64,000 nucleotides of DNA, taken from contig NZ_JAPDHZ010000002.1 in the NCBI RefSeq assembly GCF_029525555.1, positions 1,463,868 through 1,527,867 on the forward strand, read 5' to 3'. Shown here one piece after another: positions 26,725 to 36,183 of the stretch (within the stretch, counting starts at the first letter, position 1; every line of letters begins with the position of its first letter). The notes under the pieces are model-generated. The model did not search any database, was not told the DNA's origin, and saw only the letters and a program-made list of their open reading frames with translations. The stretch is from Cohnella ginsengisoli (GTDB lineage Bacteria; Bacillota; Bacilli; Paenibacillales; Paenibacillaceae). The position numbers were made by a program, and so were the translations under genes.

Positions 26725-28468
26725 CTACGCTTCCGCAACGAAAAACCGATTGGCCCGAACGTCCGTGCCCGCGCAGGCAGTCAACCGAATCGTCTCTTCG
26801 ATCGCGCCGAAGCCGTTCGGCACGGCCGCCGCCCGAATCTCGTTTTCCGCGAAAGTCAGGTCTGCCGCGCCATTCGCCTTCAGCGCGACGGCGTCCTTTG
26901 TCTCGAAAAGGTTGCGTTCGATGCGAATATGACGATGTACCGGCCGCGACGCGTCCGGCTCGTCGACCGCCGGCGCGATGGCGATAACCGGGAATCCGGC
27001 GTCGCCGCATTCGACGAACCGATTGTCCCGAATCGTCAGATCGTGCACCGGGCCAGATTCGTACCAGGACGAGGCATCCCCTTCGATCAGGATGGCGTTC
27101 ATCCGCATCCGCTCGAACGTATTGCCCTCGATCGCCGCCTTGCGGCGCGTCGAGATCAGAATGCCGCGCGTCGGAATACGCGCGAAGCGGTTGCCGGCAA
27201 TGCGCACTTCCGGCGTCCAGGTCACGTTCTCGACGACGTCCCCCGGTTCGATGTCCTCCGCAGCAGGCGCAAGTGCCTCCAATGTTAGCCGGAGCGAACG
27301 GTCGTCGATCCGTTCTACCGATCGCACCTTGCCCGTTCCAAACGCCGCCAACGAGCGGCGCCTCGCGAATTCGATCTCGTCGCCGGGCCGGAAAGCCTCG
27401 AAGCCGTAGCTTTGCGGATGCATGAAACGCACCTCGACCGCGTCCGGCGCCGGCCTGCCCACGATTTGCAAATACGTGCCGTGGATATTGATCGCGTCGT
27501 CGTGGGCGCCGGCGAACCGGGAGTCCGCGATCTCGATCCGGCCTTTGCAGCCCATGAGATGGATGCAGTCCGCGAAGGCCGCGACGGTTCTGCCCGTCTC
27601 CGGACGCGGCGCCAGTTCCATCCGCGCAAAGGTCAAGTTCTCGCTGTACTGTCCCACGATGCCGAGCCCGTGCATGAAGTGCATCCCTACGCCGTCCATA
27701 ATGACGTCGCGGCTGTCCAGCAGGAAGGCGCCGACCTGGTCGCGGATGCCGTCGCGGCACTGCAGCACATAGCCGGGTTTCATCCCCTCCAGCACCTTCG
27801 ACCCGGACGCTGCCGCGTCGTAGCGCAGCCGAACTTGACGCGGCCCGATCGTCTCCGCCGTCGACGCCGCCTCGATCGGATTGTCGATGCGCCAGGTCGC
27901 ATCGGACGCAGGATCGCATACCTGCACCGGCCCCTCGCTGAAGCGCCAGCTCTCTCCGATCCATATCAACTTGCCGTCTTCTACGATGCAGCGGGAATCC
28001 CGATGAACCTCGAGCTCGATCCAGTCGCCGCCGACGCCGGTCACCATCGCCTCCGTCACCGTCGGCTCCGCGTAATCCAGATGCACATGACGGATCGCGA
28101 TTCGTTCGCAGCCGTCGAGCGCGAGCATCGTCTGCTTGCCGTGGAAGACGAACAGCGCTCCCTGCCCGTCCAGCGTCAGATCGCGCACGCCTTTCATATA
28201 GATGCCGATCGTCTTCGTCGTATCCGGGTTCTCCGTCTCGCTGGCCGTATTCGTGATGAAATAAGGCACGCGGGCGGCATCCCCGGCGTAAAAATCGTAC
28301 CGTCCCGGCCCGCATGTCAGCACCGCAGGTCCCCCCTGCGCCTGCTGCCGCCGAGATCGCCCGCCGCATCGCGACCGCCGTATCCTCGCCGGAGTCCGGC
28401 CGCGCGCCGAAGTCCTCAAGACGCCACACCGTCGGTTCCGCGCTGGATTGTGTTTCCTTTTCGCGCAT
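26725..28468 (-). CDS. right-handed beta-helix hydrolase resembling GH110 alpha-1,3-galactosidase (frameshifted)
   Basis: 580 residues after removing one base from the C6 run at 28331-28336; start at ATG 28468 (MREKETQSSAEPTVW) behind GGGGGGAGAAAC. Parallel beta-helix repeats throughout. The block ADCIHLMGCKGRIEIADSRF then HDDAINIHGTYLQI closely matches the active-site region of GH110 enzymes, which remove terminal alpha-1,3-galactose from glycans. No signal peptide is seen, so it may act in the cytoplasm. Only the lacI relic stands nearby; no sugar transporter. Family assignment is from memory of motifs. Confidence 0.7.
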
Positions 28469-28671
28469 GTTTCTCCCCCCTTGATCCCGCTCTTTCCACG
28501 CAATTAATAAATTGACCGGCCGGCTAACCGCCTGGCATACCGCCTGGCGTTCGTCACCAGCAGGCGCTGCGTCAGACGCTCGAGCTCGTCCGGCATATCG
28601 TTGAACGCCGAGTTCATGACTGCAAGTACGGCCTATTATCAGGCTGCGGACTCCTCTCGTCAAGCCGCGGC

Positions 28672-28717
28672 AAACGCAAAGACAGGCCGGCTCCGCTTGA
28701 ATCGGATACCGGCCTGC
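28672..28717 (-). terminator. probable terminator after the small gene downstream of ndh
   Basis: Minus strand: CAGGCCGG ... CCGGCCTG stem with an 18-nt loop, then TCTTTGCGTTTG. Moderate quality. Confidence 0.5.
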
Positions 28718-28738
28718 CTATATCGGCGCCTCTCGCGC

Positions 28739-29020
28739 CTAGTCGTCTTCGTCGTCCTCGGCCGCGCGCATTTGCGCTTCCCACTCCGCGCGCCGGCGTT
28801 CTTCCAGGTATTCCTGCGACATGCGGTCGCGCTCGCGTCCCTTTTCCTTGAGCCGCTCGATGCCCGGCTGGATGAGCAGGTCCACCTCGGCTTGCACGAC
28901 CGCGGACAGGTCGTACCGCTGCTGCGACTCGAGATAGCCGCCCACTTCCATCAGCGCGTTGTAGCGGCCCAGCTCGTCCCGCGTCAGCAGCCCGCGCACC
29001 TGCACGCTGCAGTGGCGCAT
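28739..29020 (-). CDS. small acidic hypothetical protein coupled to ndh
   Basis: 93 residues starting [20 protein letters not shown]; charged, with a long predicted helix (ERLKEKGRERDRMSQEYLEE) and an acidic tail ending AEDDEDD. No family recognised, no membrane segment. ATG 29020 overlaps the ndh stop (TAATG), so it should be translated together with NDH-2. A longer frame starting at 29104 lies inside ndh and is unlikely. Role unknown; the coupling suggests a partner or assembly factor for the dehydrogenase, which is inference only. Confidence 0.65.
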   Translation of the reverse strand: MRHCSVQVRGLLTRDELGRYNALMEVGGYLESQQRYDLSAVVQAEVDLLIQPGIERLKEKGRERDRMSQEYLEERRRAEWEAQMRAAEDDEDD

Positions 29021-30213
29021 TAGAGGAACTTGCCCTTGCGGAGCACGAGCGGGATACCGCCGATGATGAACAGGTAGCGAAGGTCGATCGCCTTCTTCAG
29101 CCAAGCGGCGACGCGCCCTTTATACTTTTTGCCGAACGCCATCCCGATCGCCTCGCCCTTGCCGAGCGACGCCACCGTGCCTTTGTTGCTGAACACGAAG
29201 GGACGCAGCGACTGATTGCGGATCGAGGCGACGAGATTGTGCGCGCAGTTGACGCCCTGCTGCATCGCGATCTGGGCCGTCGGCGGGTAAGGACGCCCCT
29301 CCGGATTGAACATCAGCGAGTTGTCGCCGAGCACGTAGATATTCTCGTGGCCCGGCGCGCGCAGATACTCGTCGACCTTGACGCGTCCGCGCATCGTCTC
29401 GAAGCCGGCTTCCTCGATGAGCCGATTGCCCCGGACGCCGCCCGACCAGACGACCGTCTGCGACTTGATCTCTTCGCCTTCGCCGACGATGACGCCGTCC
29501 GCCGTGCACTCCTTGATCGCGGTGCCGATGCGGAAGGTGACGCCCTTCTTGCGCAGCACCTCCATCGCGTACTCGACCAGCTCCGGATCGAAGCCCGGCA
29601 GCGCGGTCGGCGCGGCCTCGACGTTGATGATCTTGACGAGCGAGCGGTCCACGTCGAACTGCTTGCACAGGTCCGGCACGCGGTCGGCCAGCTCGCCGAT
29701 GAACTCGATGCCGGTGAAGCCCGCGCCGCCCACGACGAACGTCAAATAGTCCGTGCGATGCGGTTCGCGCTTGTAGCGGGCGAATTGATATTCGATATGC
29801 TCGCGGATGAGCCGGACCGAGTTGATGCTGCGGATCGTGAACGCATTCTCCGCCATGCCCGGGATGCCGAAGGTCTCGGACTCGCCGCCCAGCGCGATGA
29901 TCAGGTAGTCGTAGGACAGCGTGCCGTCCTCCAGGATGACCTTGCGGTCCTGCGGACGAATCTGCACGACGGTCGACTTGACGAAGTCGATCTTGAACTC
30001 GTCGATGAGCTTGGAGATGCTCACGCGCGCGTTGTCCGGATGATCCGTGCCCGCCGCAGGCATATGGAGGTGCGTCGTAATATAGTGATAATCGTGCTTA
30101 TTGACGAGCGTCACGTCAGCTTCATTATAATTAAGCTCTTTTTGGAGACGCAGCGACGTCAGGACGCCGCCGTACCCCGCGCCTAGGATGACGATTTTGG
30201 GTATACTGCTCAT
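29020..30213 (-). CDS. ndh: type II NADH dehydrogenase (NDH-2)
   Basis: 397 residues. Membrane-peripheral flavoprotein passing electrons from NADH to menaquinone without pumping protons. FAD-binding GAGYGG near the N-terminus, NADH-binding [18 protein letters not shown] (residues about 165-185), [10 protein letters not shown], the second FAD motif [11 protein letters not shown], and an amphipathic membrane-binding C-terminus ([19 protein letters not shown]). Its promoter and a putative Rex site lie just upstream, fitting redox control known for ndh in B. subtilis. Followed by an overlapping small gene. Confidence 0.95.
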   Translation of the reverse strand: MSSIPKIVILGAGYGGVLTSLRLQKELNYNEADVTLVNKHDYHYITTHLHMPAAGTDHPDNARVSISKLIDEFKIDFVKSTVVQIRPQDRKVILEDGTLSYDYLIIALGGESETFGIPGMAENAFTIRSINSVRLIREHIEYQFARYKREPHRTDYLTFVVGGAGFTGIEFIGELADRVPDLCKQFDVDRSLVKIINVEAAPTALPGFDPELVEYAMEVLRKKGVTFRIGTAIKECTADGVIVGEGEEIKSQTVVWSGGVRGNRLIEEAGFETMRGRVKVDEYLRAPGHENIYVLGDNSLMFNPEGRPYPPTAQIAMQQGVNCAHNLVASIRNQSLRPFVFSNKGTVASLGKGEAIGMAFGKKYKGRVAAWLKKAIDLRYLFIIGGIPLVLRKGKFL

Positions 30214-30245
30214 GGGATCCCATCCAATCCAGTTTGGTGTTCAAC

Positions 30246-30263
30246 ATGTGAAAAATTCCACAA
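30246..30263 (-). promoter_or_regulatory. putative Rex operator upstream of ndh
   Basis: Minus strand TTGTGGAATTTTTCACAT compared with the Rex consensus TTGTGAANNNNTTCACAA: 12 of 14 defined positions agree. It lies 33 bp before the start codon and about 30 nt downstream of the predicted transcription start, where a repressor would block elongation. Confidence 0.6.
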
Positions 30264-30299
30264 TGAAGATAGGCATATTTGTCTCTTTGCCTCAAAAGA

Positions 30300-30328
30300 A
30301 TCATATCGGCTTTACCCTTCTATTTCAA
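30300..30328 (-). promoter_or_regulatory. promoter of ndh
   Basis: Minus strand: TTGAAA (30323-30328), 17-base spacer, TATGAT (30300-30305). Transcription would begin near 30293, giving a leader of about 80 nt that contains the Rex-like site. The remaining stretch 30330-30630 shows no convincing gene on either strand. Confidence 0.65.
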
Positions 30329-30634
30329 GGTTCATTGTTACAAAATCGTTTGGACTTCTCCACAAATTTACCCTGTTCCGGCTGGCTTTATCCTGCGCGC
30401 AACCCGCATGCGGCTGCGGCATATTCGCCGGGGCGCCGGACTTATAATTGTTGTAAGTCGATGAAGAGCCGCGCCGTCGGCACGCGCGCGGCGACCGCCG
30501 TCCCCGGTCTCTTCGCCGCAGGCGAAAAACGAGACGCAAAAGGTCATGCTCATGCTCGCCGCAAGTCGGATTCGGAACAGCGCCGTCTGCGATCGATTTG
30601 AAGTTCTAAACGCATCGAACGGCGCATTTATAAT

Positions 30635-30691
30635 AAAGAAGGCATCCCGGCCTTCGGCCGAAACGGCCGAAAAAGCGAGGATGCCTTCATC
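30635..30691 (-). terminator. terminator after sda
   Basis: Minus strand: GAAGGCATCC ... GGATGCCTTC with an inner CGGCCG/CGGCCG stem, then TTTATT. Lies 23 bp after the sda stop. Confidence 0.75.
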
Positions 30692-30713
30692 CATATGATC
30701 GGGACGCGCGCGA

Positions 30714-30860
30714 CTACTTCGCAAGCCGCTCTTCCTTAACGGGCAGTTGTCTGCGCCGGATCTCGGCGTGCAGCAGATGAACGAATTCCCTTTCCAGCTT
30801 CAAGCGGACGGCATGTTGGTAAGCTTCCAAGAGCAGCTCATCCGACAACAACGGCAACAT
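30714..30860 (-). CDS. sda: sporulation histidine kinase inhibitor Sda
   Basis: 48 residues, an anti-parallel helical hairpin. LSDELLLEAYQHAVRLKLER followed by EFVHLLHAEIRRR matches Sda closely, including the LSDELL start. Sda binds the dimerisation domain of the sporulation kinases (KinA/KinB) and stops them from starting the phosphorelay while DNA replication is disturbed. ATG 30860 follows AAAGGGTG. Its own promoter, a DnaA-box cluster upstream and a terminator make it a self-contained regulated unit, the same design as in B. subtilis. Confidence 0.93.
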   Translation of the reverse strand: MLPLLSDELLLEAYQHAVRLKLEREFVHLLHAEIRRRQLPVKEERLAK

Positions 30861-30926
30861 GGCCTACACCCTTTCTTAAGCAGGCTATTCTGACGAGGAT
30901 CCCGCTCAGCGGGCTCTTCGTGATGC

Positions 30927-30956
30927 ATCATAGCATGCTCCTCGACCGACGGACAA
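30927..30956 (-). promoter_or_regulatory. promoter of sda
   Basis: Minus strand: TTGTCC (30951-30956), 18-base spacer, TATGAT (30927-30932). The leader contains a small CCCGC/GCGGG hairpin (about 30900-30913). The DnaA boxes begin 9 bp upstream of the -35. Confidence 0.7.
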
Positions 30957-30964
30957 GCGCATGT

Positions 30965-31063
30965 CTATCCACACCAACCTGTGTACAAGATGTGATTAAA
31001 TTGTTGAAAAAAGCCGTTTTCCGCGTTTGCTCGGAATGGATAGTGTGGATGGATTTATCCACA
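30965..31063. promoter_or_regulatory. DnaA-box cluster upstream of sda
   Basis: Four matches to TTATNCACA within 99 bp: TTATCCACA (31055-31063, perfect), CTATCCACA (30965-30973), and on the other strand TTGTACACA (30980-30988) and CCATCCACA (31044-31052). Known of the family: B. subtilis sda is controlled by DnaA through several such boxes, which ties sporulation to replication status. Confidence 0.8.
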
Positions 31064-31153
31064 GGCAAAATACTGTTTTTTCCATAAAAATAATTCATAG
31101 CGAAATTTGCGTTGATAGCTGCCAATAATAGAAATATCCGCTTCTTTCCGTCG

Positions 31154-31825
31154 TCACTGCGGACGCGTGTTGACCTCAAGCATCCAGATCCGTCCGCCGC
31201 GGTCGATCCCGTAGTCGTAGCCAAGCTGCCCGATACCCGGAAAGCGGCTCTCCAGCAGCGCCGTAGACATGCGCGTCAAATGGCGCATTTGGCTTTTCTT
31301 GACGCCGACGAGACGCCCCGACAGCGACTTCGCGATTCCTTGGCCCGCCGTGACCCGAGTGCCTCCCCGGCAGAGGTTGGTGACGAACAGCCCTCTGCGC
31401 GCCACGCGTCCGACCATCGCCCTGATTTGCCAGCCGGCCCCCGTCTTCACGTGCTTGACCCGGTAATCGATGGGCCTTCCGTCGACCGTGGCCAACCGGA
31501 TGCCGCGCTGAATTAGATAGGCGCGCCTGCCTTTGTGTCTGCCGATATGCCCGCATAGCCCCGCGAACGTGCCAAAATAACGGACGTGGCTTTTCGCGTG
31601 AAGCTGATATCCCCTACCGACCCGCGTAGCCTTGATGAGGCCGTTGCCTCCGGCGCCGCGGACAGGCTTCAGGACGACCATGCCGTACCGGTTCAGCATC
31701 GTCTTCAAATTCCCCGTGCTGTACCTTCGCGTAGGCGGGATGTGACGCGCCACATAGCCGTTCGTCATAAGCGCAGTCGTTTTGAGCCACTTGCTCGCCA
31801 GCATGCGTCCGTTCTGCCGTTGCAT
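31154..31825 (-). CDS. YheC/YheD-type ATP-grasp protein
   Basis: 223 residues, strongly basic. ATP-grasp features: MVVLKPVRGAGGNGLIKATR near residue 50, LIQRGIRLATVDGRPIDYRV, and the C-terminal metal-binding pattern QLGYDYGIDRGGRIWMLEVN ending in NTRPQ. The family includes YheC and YheD, endospore-coat-associated proteins of Bacillus. What it ligates is unknown. GGAGGG precedes ATG 31825. Shorter than YheC/YheD (about 360-450), consistent with a single-domain version common in Paenibacillaceae. Confidence 0.82.
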   Translation of the reverse strand: MQRQNGRMLASKWLKTTALMTNGYVARHIPPTRRYSTGNLKTMLNRYGMVVLKPVRGAGGNGLIKATRVGRGYQLHAKSHVRYFGTFAGLCGHIGRHKGRRAYLIQRGIRLATVDGRPIDYRVKHVKTGAGWQIRAMVGRVARRGLFVTNLCRGGTRVTAGQGIAKSLSGRLVGVKKSQMRHLTRMSTALLESRFPGIGQLGYDYGIDRGGRIWMLEVNTRPQ

Positions 31826-31951
31826 GCGCCAGCCCTCCTTTTATGCGGTATATAACCAGCATACTCGGACATCCGCGCAGCTTCTTGGATGAATGGACGT
31901 GGCAACCCGCCCTTTTGTCGGCTGGCGAAGGATGGCGCCCAACCTGCCCTT

Positions 31952-32050
31952 TTACCCACAATCGACTGTGCATAAAACACCCCGATTCTGTGGACAAACC
32001 CACGAATCTCAACGGCAGCGCTGGGGACAAGCGGGACAACTTTATTCACA
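31952..32050. promoter_or_regulatory. second DnaA-box cluster, upstream of the SNF2 helicase gene
   Basis: TTATTCACA (32042-32050, perfect), TTATGCACA on the minus strand (31967-31975, perfect), TTACCCACA (31952-31960, one mismatch) and TTGTCCACA on the minus strand (31989-31997, one mismatch). It fills the 338-bp gap between the YheC/D gene and the helicase gene. Confidence 0.7.
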
Positions 32051-32163
32051 GCCTTCGAGCGCCGCCCCTCGCTGCCCCCTTCGGCTTCGCATCTGGTATC
32101 ATAGGTAGATACAGATTGGATTTGCCTGCCGCCAGGCAGCGAAGAGAAGAGGAGTCCAGACCG

Positions 32164-35100
32164 ATGAGCGCATCCATCACGCGCCAAACCGTCCGTTCGC
32201 TCTGCGGGCGCATCGCCTACGAGAGCGGACTGGCCTATGCCCGCGCCGGCAAAGTATCCTTCGCCGCGTACGACGACGAAGCCGGCGTCTACGAGGCTGT
32301 CGTCCAGGGAAGCGGAAGATCCGTCTACGAGACGAAGCTCCGGATCTCGCGGGCGGGAGACGTAGCCGCCTCCTGCACCTGCCCATCCCTGGCTTCCTAC
32401 GATAAATATTGCAACCATATCGCCGCCGCGCTGCTGCGGATCATCGAACACCGGCTGTCGGGCAGCGTCCCCGGATCCGCGGCGGGCGAGAGAGCCGGTC
32501 GCGCGGACGCGGACGGAGCCGTCCAGGACGACGGACTCGCCGCGAAAATGATCGGCTTGTTCGCGACGCCCAAGCCCGCCGCGCGAAGCGGCGCCCGCAA
32601 ACGGTTCGAGACGCGAGATCAGCTGACGGTCGCCTTCGTCTGCGTTCCGCTCGACGACGGCCGCGAACACGCGCTCGGCGTCGAAGCGCGCATCGGCCCC
32701 GATTCGGGGCGGATGCATGCGGTCAAGCAGATCGGAGGCTGGCTCGACAGCGTCGAGCGCGGCGAATCCCATCCGATCGCCAAGGCGTTCGTGTACGATC
32801 CGGAGCTTCATTGCTTTTCGGAGACCGACGACGAGATCATTCAGACGCTCGCCCGCATGAACCGCGGCGACGTGGCTTTCGTCCGGTCGCCGTCGGGCTT
32901 AAGCGGCGCGCGCAATCAACGCGCGCTTCGAATCCCGCCGGAGGACTGGGCGTCGCTGTACGCGCTGCTCTGCCGCGCCTCGGACGTTTCTCTTCAAGCT
33001 GGAGAGCGCTTGCTGCCGGGTTTGCCTTCGGCAGAGGGCCCGCTGCCCGTGCGCTATGAGATCGACTATGATCCGGACGACGCGGACGGCGGATGCCTTT
33101 TGAACGTCCGGGGCTTGGACTCGGTCACCGTGCTGGAGGCATACGGGCTCGTCCTGACGGAGGATGGGCTCGTCAAGCTGCCTCGCGCCAGCTGCACGCA
33201 GTTGGCGCAGCTGCAGCGCATGCTGCCGCCGGCGCCGGCCGCGACAGAGCGGGCGACCGATCGAGCGACTGAGCGGTCGACAGCGCGGGAGGGCGCGCCG
33301 ATCGTGAACGACGCGAAGCAGGTTCGCATTCCGCGCGCGCAAGCGGACGGCTTCATAGAACGCGTCGTGCCCGGGCTTATGCGGCTCGGCAGCGTGAAGA
33401 TCGCCGAAGCCGTGTCGGACAAGATCGTGCGCGAGCCGCTCAAGGCCAAGCTGTACCTGGATCGCGTGCGCGACCGGCTGCTCGCCGGTTTGGAGTTTCA
33501 CTACGGCTCCGTCGTCATCAATCCGCTGGAGGCTGCCGGCGCCAAGCGTTCGGACGACGGTCCGATTCTCGTTCGGGACGGCGAGCGCGAGCGGCGCATC
33601 CTCGAGCTTATGGACGGCAGCGCCTTCGTCCGCACCGAAGCCGGCTACGTGATGGGCGGCGACGAGGAAGGCGAATTCGAATTTTTGTACCGGGTGCTTC
33701 CGCTGCTCGAACCGCTGCTCGGCGTTTACGCCACGGCGGCCGTCCGTATCCGCCTTCTGCCCGATCCGGTCATCGTCAAGGTATCGGCCGACACGGACGA
33801 GCGAACCGACTGGCTCGAATTCAAATTCGACATCTCTGGCATTCCGGAGGCCGAGATCAAGTCGCTCCTGCAGGCGCTCGTAGAGAAACGCGCTTATTAC
33901 CGCATGACCGGCGGGGCTCTGGTGCCGCTGGACGGCCAGGACTTCGCGGAGGTCAACCGCCTGCTCGACGCGACCGGCATGCTCCCGTCAGAGCTTAAGG
34001 ACGGCAAGCTGCGCCTGCCGCTCGTCCGCGGCCTCCATCTGCTCGAGCCGGAAGGCGGTACGGCCGTCAAACACGGGCGCGTGCTCCGGGGGCTGCTCGA
34101 CGACCTGCGCCATCCGGATCAAGCCGCGTTCGCTTCCGCCCCGGCCGCGCTCGCCGGCACGCTGCGCGATTACCAATTGTATGGCTATCAATGGATGCGG
34201 ACGCTCGCCCACTATCGCTTCGGCGGCATTCTGGCGGACGACATGGGCCTCGGCAAGACGATACAGAGCATCGCCTTCGTCGCCTCGATGCTGCCGGTCA
34301 TGCGCGAGCGCGGCCAGCCGGCGCTTATCGTCTGCCCCGCCTCGCTCATGTACAACTGGCAGAGCGAGCTTCGCAAGTTCGCGCCGGACATCCGGTGCCG
34401 CATCGCCGACGGCGCGAAAAGCGAGCGAGCGGAAGCGCTGGCGAACCCGTCCCGCTTCGACGCGGTCATCGTCTCCTATCCGCTGCTGCGCAAGGATATT
34501 CAGCTGTATGCGGGGATGACGTTCCACACGCTCATCCTCGACGAGGCGCAAGCGGTCAAGAACGAGACGACGCAGACGGCCCAAGCCGTCAAGCGGATCG
34601 TTGCGGAACAGCGCTTCGCGCTGACGGGCACCCCGATCGAAAATGCATTGGACGAGCTTCGGTCCATCGCCGGCGCGGTATTCCCGGGCTTGTTCCCCGG
34701 CCGGCGCGCGTTCTCCGAACTGTCCCGCGAGGAGATATCAGACCGCATTCGTCCGTTCGTATTGCGGCGTCTCAAATCGGACGTGCTGCGCGAGCTGCCC
34801 GACAAGATCGAGTCGGTCATCGCCTCCGAGCTGCTGCCGGCGCAGAAAAAGCTGTACGCGGCCTATCTGGCCAAGCTGCGAACCGAGACGCTGAAGCATC
34901 TGGACAAGGATACGCTGGACCGCAATCGGATCCGAATCCTGGCGGGCATCACGCGGCTGCGACAGCTCTGCTGCCATCCGGCGCTGTTCGTCGAAGATTA
35001 CGCCGGCGGTTCCGCCAAGCTCGACCAGCTGCTCGAGCTGCTGGACGATTGCCGCAGCGCGGGCAGGCGCGCGCTCGTCTTTTCGCAGTTCACGTCGATG

Positions 35101-35533
35101 CTGGCGATGATCCGGCGGGAGCTCGGCGCGCGCGGCATGACCCATTTCTACCTGGACGGCGACACGCCTGCCGCGGAGCGGGTGGAGCTGTGCGACAGGT
35201 TCAACGCGGGGGGAGCGCGAGCTGTTCCTCGCATCATTAAAAGCGGGAGGTACGGGGCTTAACTTAACCGGTGCCGATACGGTCATCCTGTACGACCTCT
35301 GGTGGAATCCCGCGGTGGAGCAACAGGCTGCGGACCGCGTGCATCGGATCGGGCAACAGCGCGCCGTGCAGGTCATCCGGCTCGTGGCCCAGGGGACCGT
35401 GGAGGACAAGATGGCCGAGCTGCAGCAGCGCAAGCGTCACCTCATCGACGAGGTCATCCGTCCGGGCACGGAGGCGTTGTCCTCGCTCAGCGAGCAAGAT
35501 ATAAGAGAGCTGCTGTCGATCGGAACGAACTAG
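32164..35533 (+). CDS. SWIM zinc-finger SNF2-family helicase (frameshifted near the 3' end)
   Basis: About 1,122 residues after removing one base from the G6 run at 35208-35213. ATG 32164 follows AAGAGGAG. SWIM zinc finger CTCPSLASYDKYCNH (residues 71-85). SNF2 ATPase: Walker A DDMGLGKTIQ (about 690), DEAQ box, ALTGTPIEN, then after the break GGTGLNLTGADTVI and RVHRIGQQRAV (motifs V and VI). Swi2/Snf2 proteins move along double-stranded DNA or strip proteins from it; bacterial ones resemble RapA-like or repair remodelers. Exact job unknown. Preceded by a DnaA-box cluster. Confidence 0.9.
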
Positions 35534-35605
35534 GGCGATCTGCGCGTAAACAACGGCTGCTGTGTCCGACCGCTATCGGAGTTGGCGCTCTTCGCACGAG
35601 AACGA

Positions 35606-35657
35606 CAAAAAAACCTCTCGAACAACGCAATAATTGCGCATGTCCGGGAGGTTTTTG
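35606..35657. terminator. bidirectional terminator between the helicase and IscA-like genes
   Basis: AAAAAAACCTC ... GAGGTTTTT outer stem and an inner GCAATAATTGC palindrome; runs of A and T on both flanks. Confidence 0.75.
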
Positions 35658-35669
35658 TTCAAGACCTTA

Positions 35670-36032
35670 TTAGCACTCGCCAGCCGCAGCAGGCTTGCCT
35701 GCGTCGGTCGCGGTGCGGAAGCTCGAGCCGCAGCCGCAAGTAGCCGTCGCGTTCGGGTTAAAGATCGTGAAGCCGCCGCCGAGTCCCGACTCTTTCCAGT
35801 CGATCTCAAGGCCGTTCAGGTACTTCGCGCTGTCCTGGTCGACGACGACCTTCAGGTCGCGGATATCGAGCACGCGGTCGTCCTCGTGCTGTTCGTCGTC
35901 GAAGCCCATTCCGTATGAGAAGCCCGTGCAGCCGCCTTCCTGTACGCCTACGCGCAGGAACAAGCCTTCATTTTCCTCCGCTGCGAGCATTTCCTGTATC
36001 TTCTGACCGGCCGCCTCAGTGATCTGAATCAT
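35670..36032 (-). CDS. iron-sulfur cluster insertion protein (IscA/ErpA/HesB family)
   Basis: 120 residues. A-type carrier that delivers Fe-S clusters to apo-proteins. The three conserved cysteines are present: GGCTGFSYGMGF (first) and CGCGSSF (the pair near residue 100). A short Ala/Gly tail with an extra C-terminal Cys (AAAGEC) follows. ATG 36032 has an AGGAGG site. The NifU-like YutI protein at 40.2 kb is the likely partner. Could be called YutM-like from B. subtilis naming; I leave the symbol empty. Confidence 0.92.
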   Translation of the reverse strand: MIQITEAAGQKIQEMLAAEENEGLFLRVGVQEGGCTGFSYGMGFDDEQHEDDRVLDIRDLKVVVDQDSAKYLNGLEIDWKESGLGGGFTIFNPNATATCGCGSSFRTATDAGKPAAAGEC

Positions 36033-36183
36033 GTACGGTCCCTCCTGACTTATAAAAACGGTAATCGAACTGACTACAGTATACTCCTCTCCGCCGGTTC
36101 TCTCAAGAGGACCGGACGTCCTCGTGCGTTCGCCGCCTGTGCTATACTTGGCTGGAAGTCCTTAGGAACGGAGCGGATGCCGC

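Noticed and set aside
28504..28617. Minus-strand ORF of 37 codons (MNSAFNDMPDELERLTQRLL...) upstream of the GH110-like gene
   Set aside because: No ribosome site or recognised family; could be a fragment of a lost gene but cannot be supported.
26372..28663. 763-codon minus ORF covering the beta-helix gene
   Set aside because: Arg-rich wrong-frame reading; only its short start region is the true N-terminus before the C6 break. The real protein is in the other frame.
30188..30601. Plus ORF of 137 codons between ndh and sda
   Set aside because: Overlaps the ndh start and promoter on the other strand, has no ribosome site, and its codon use is unlike neighbours.
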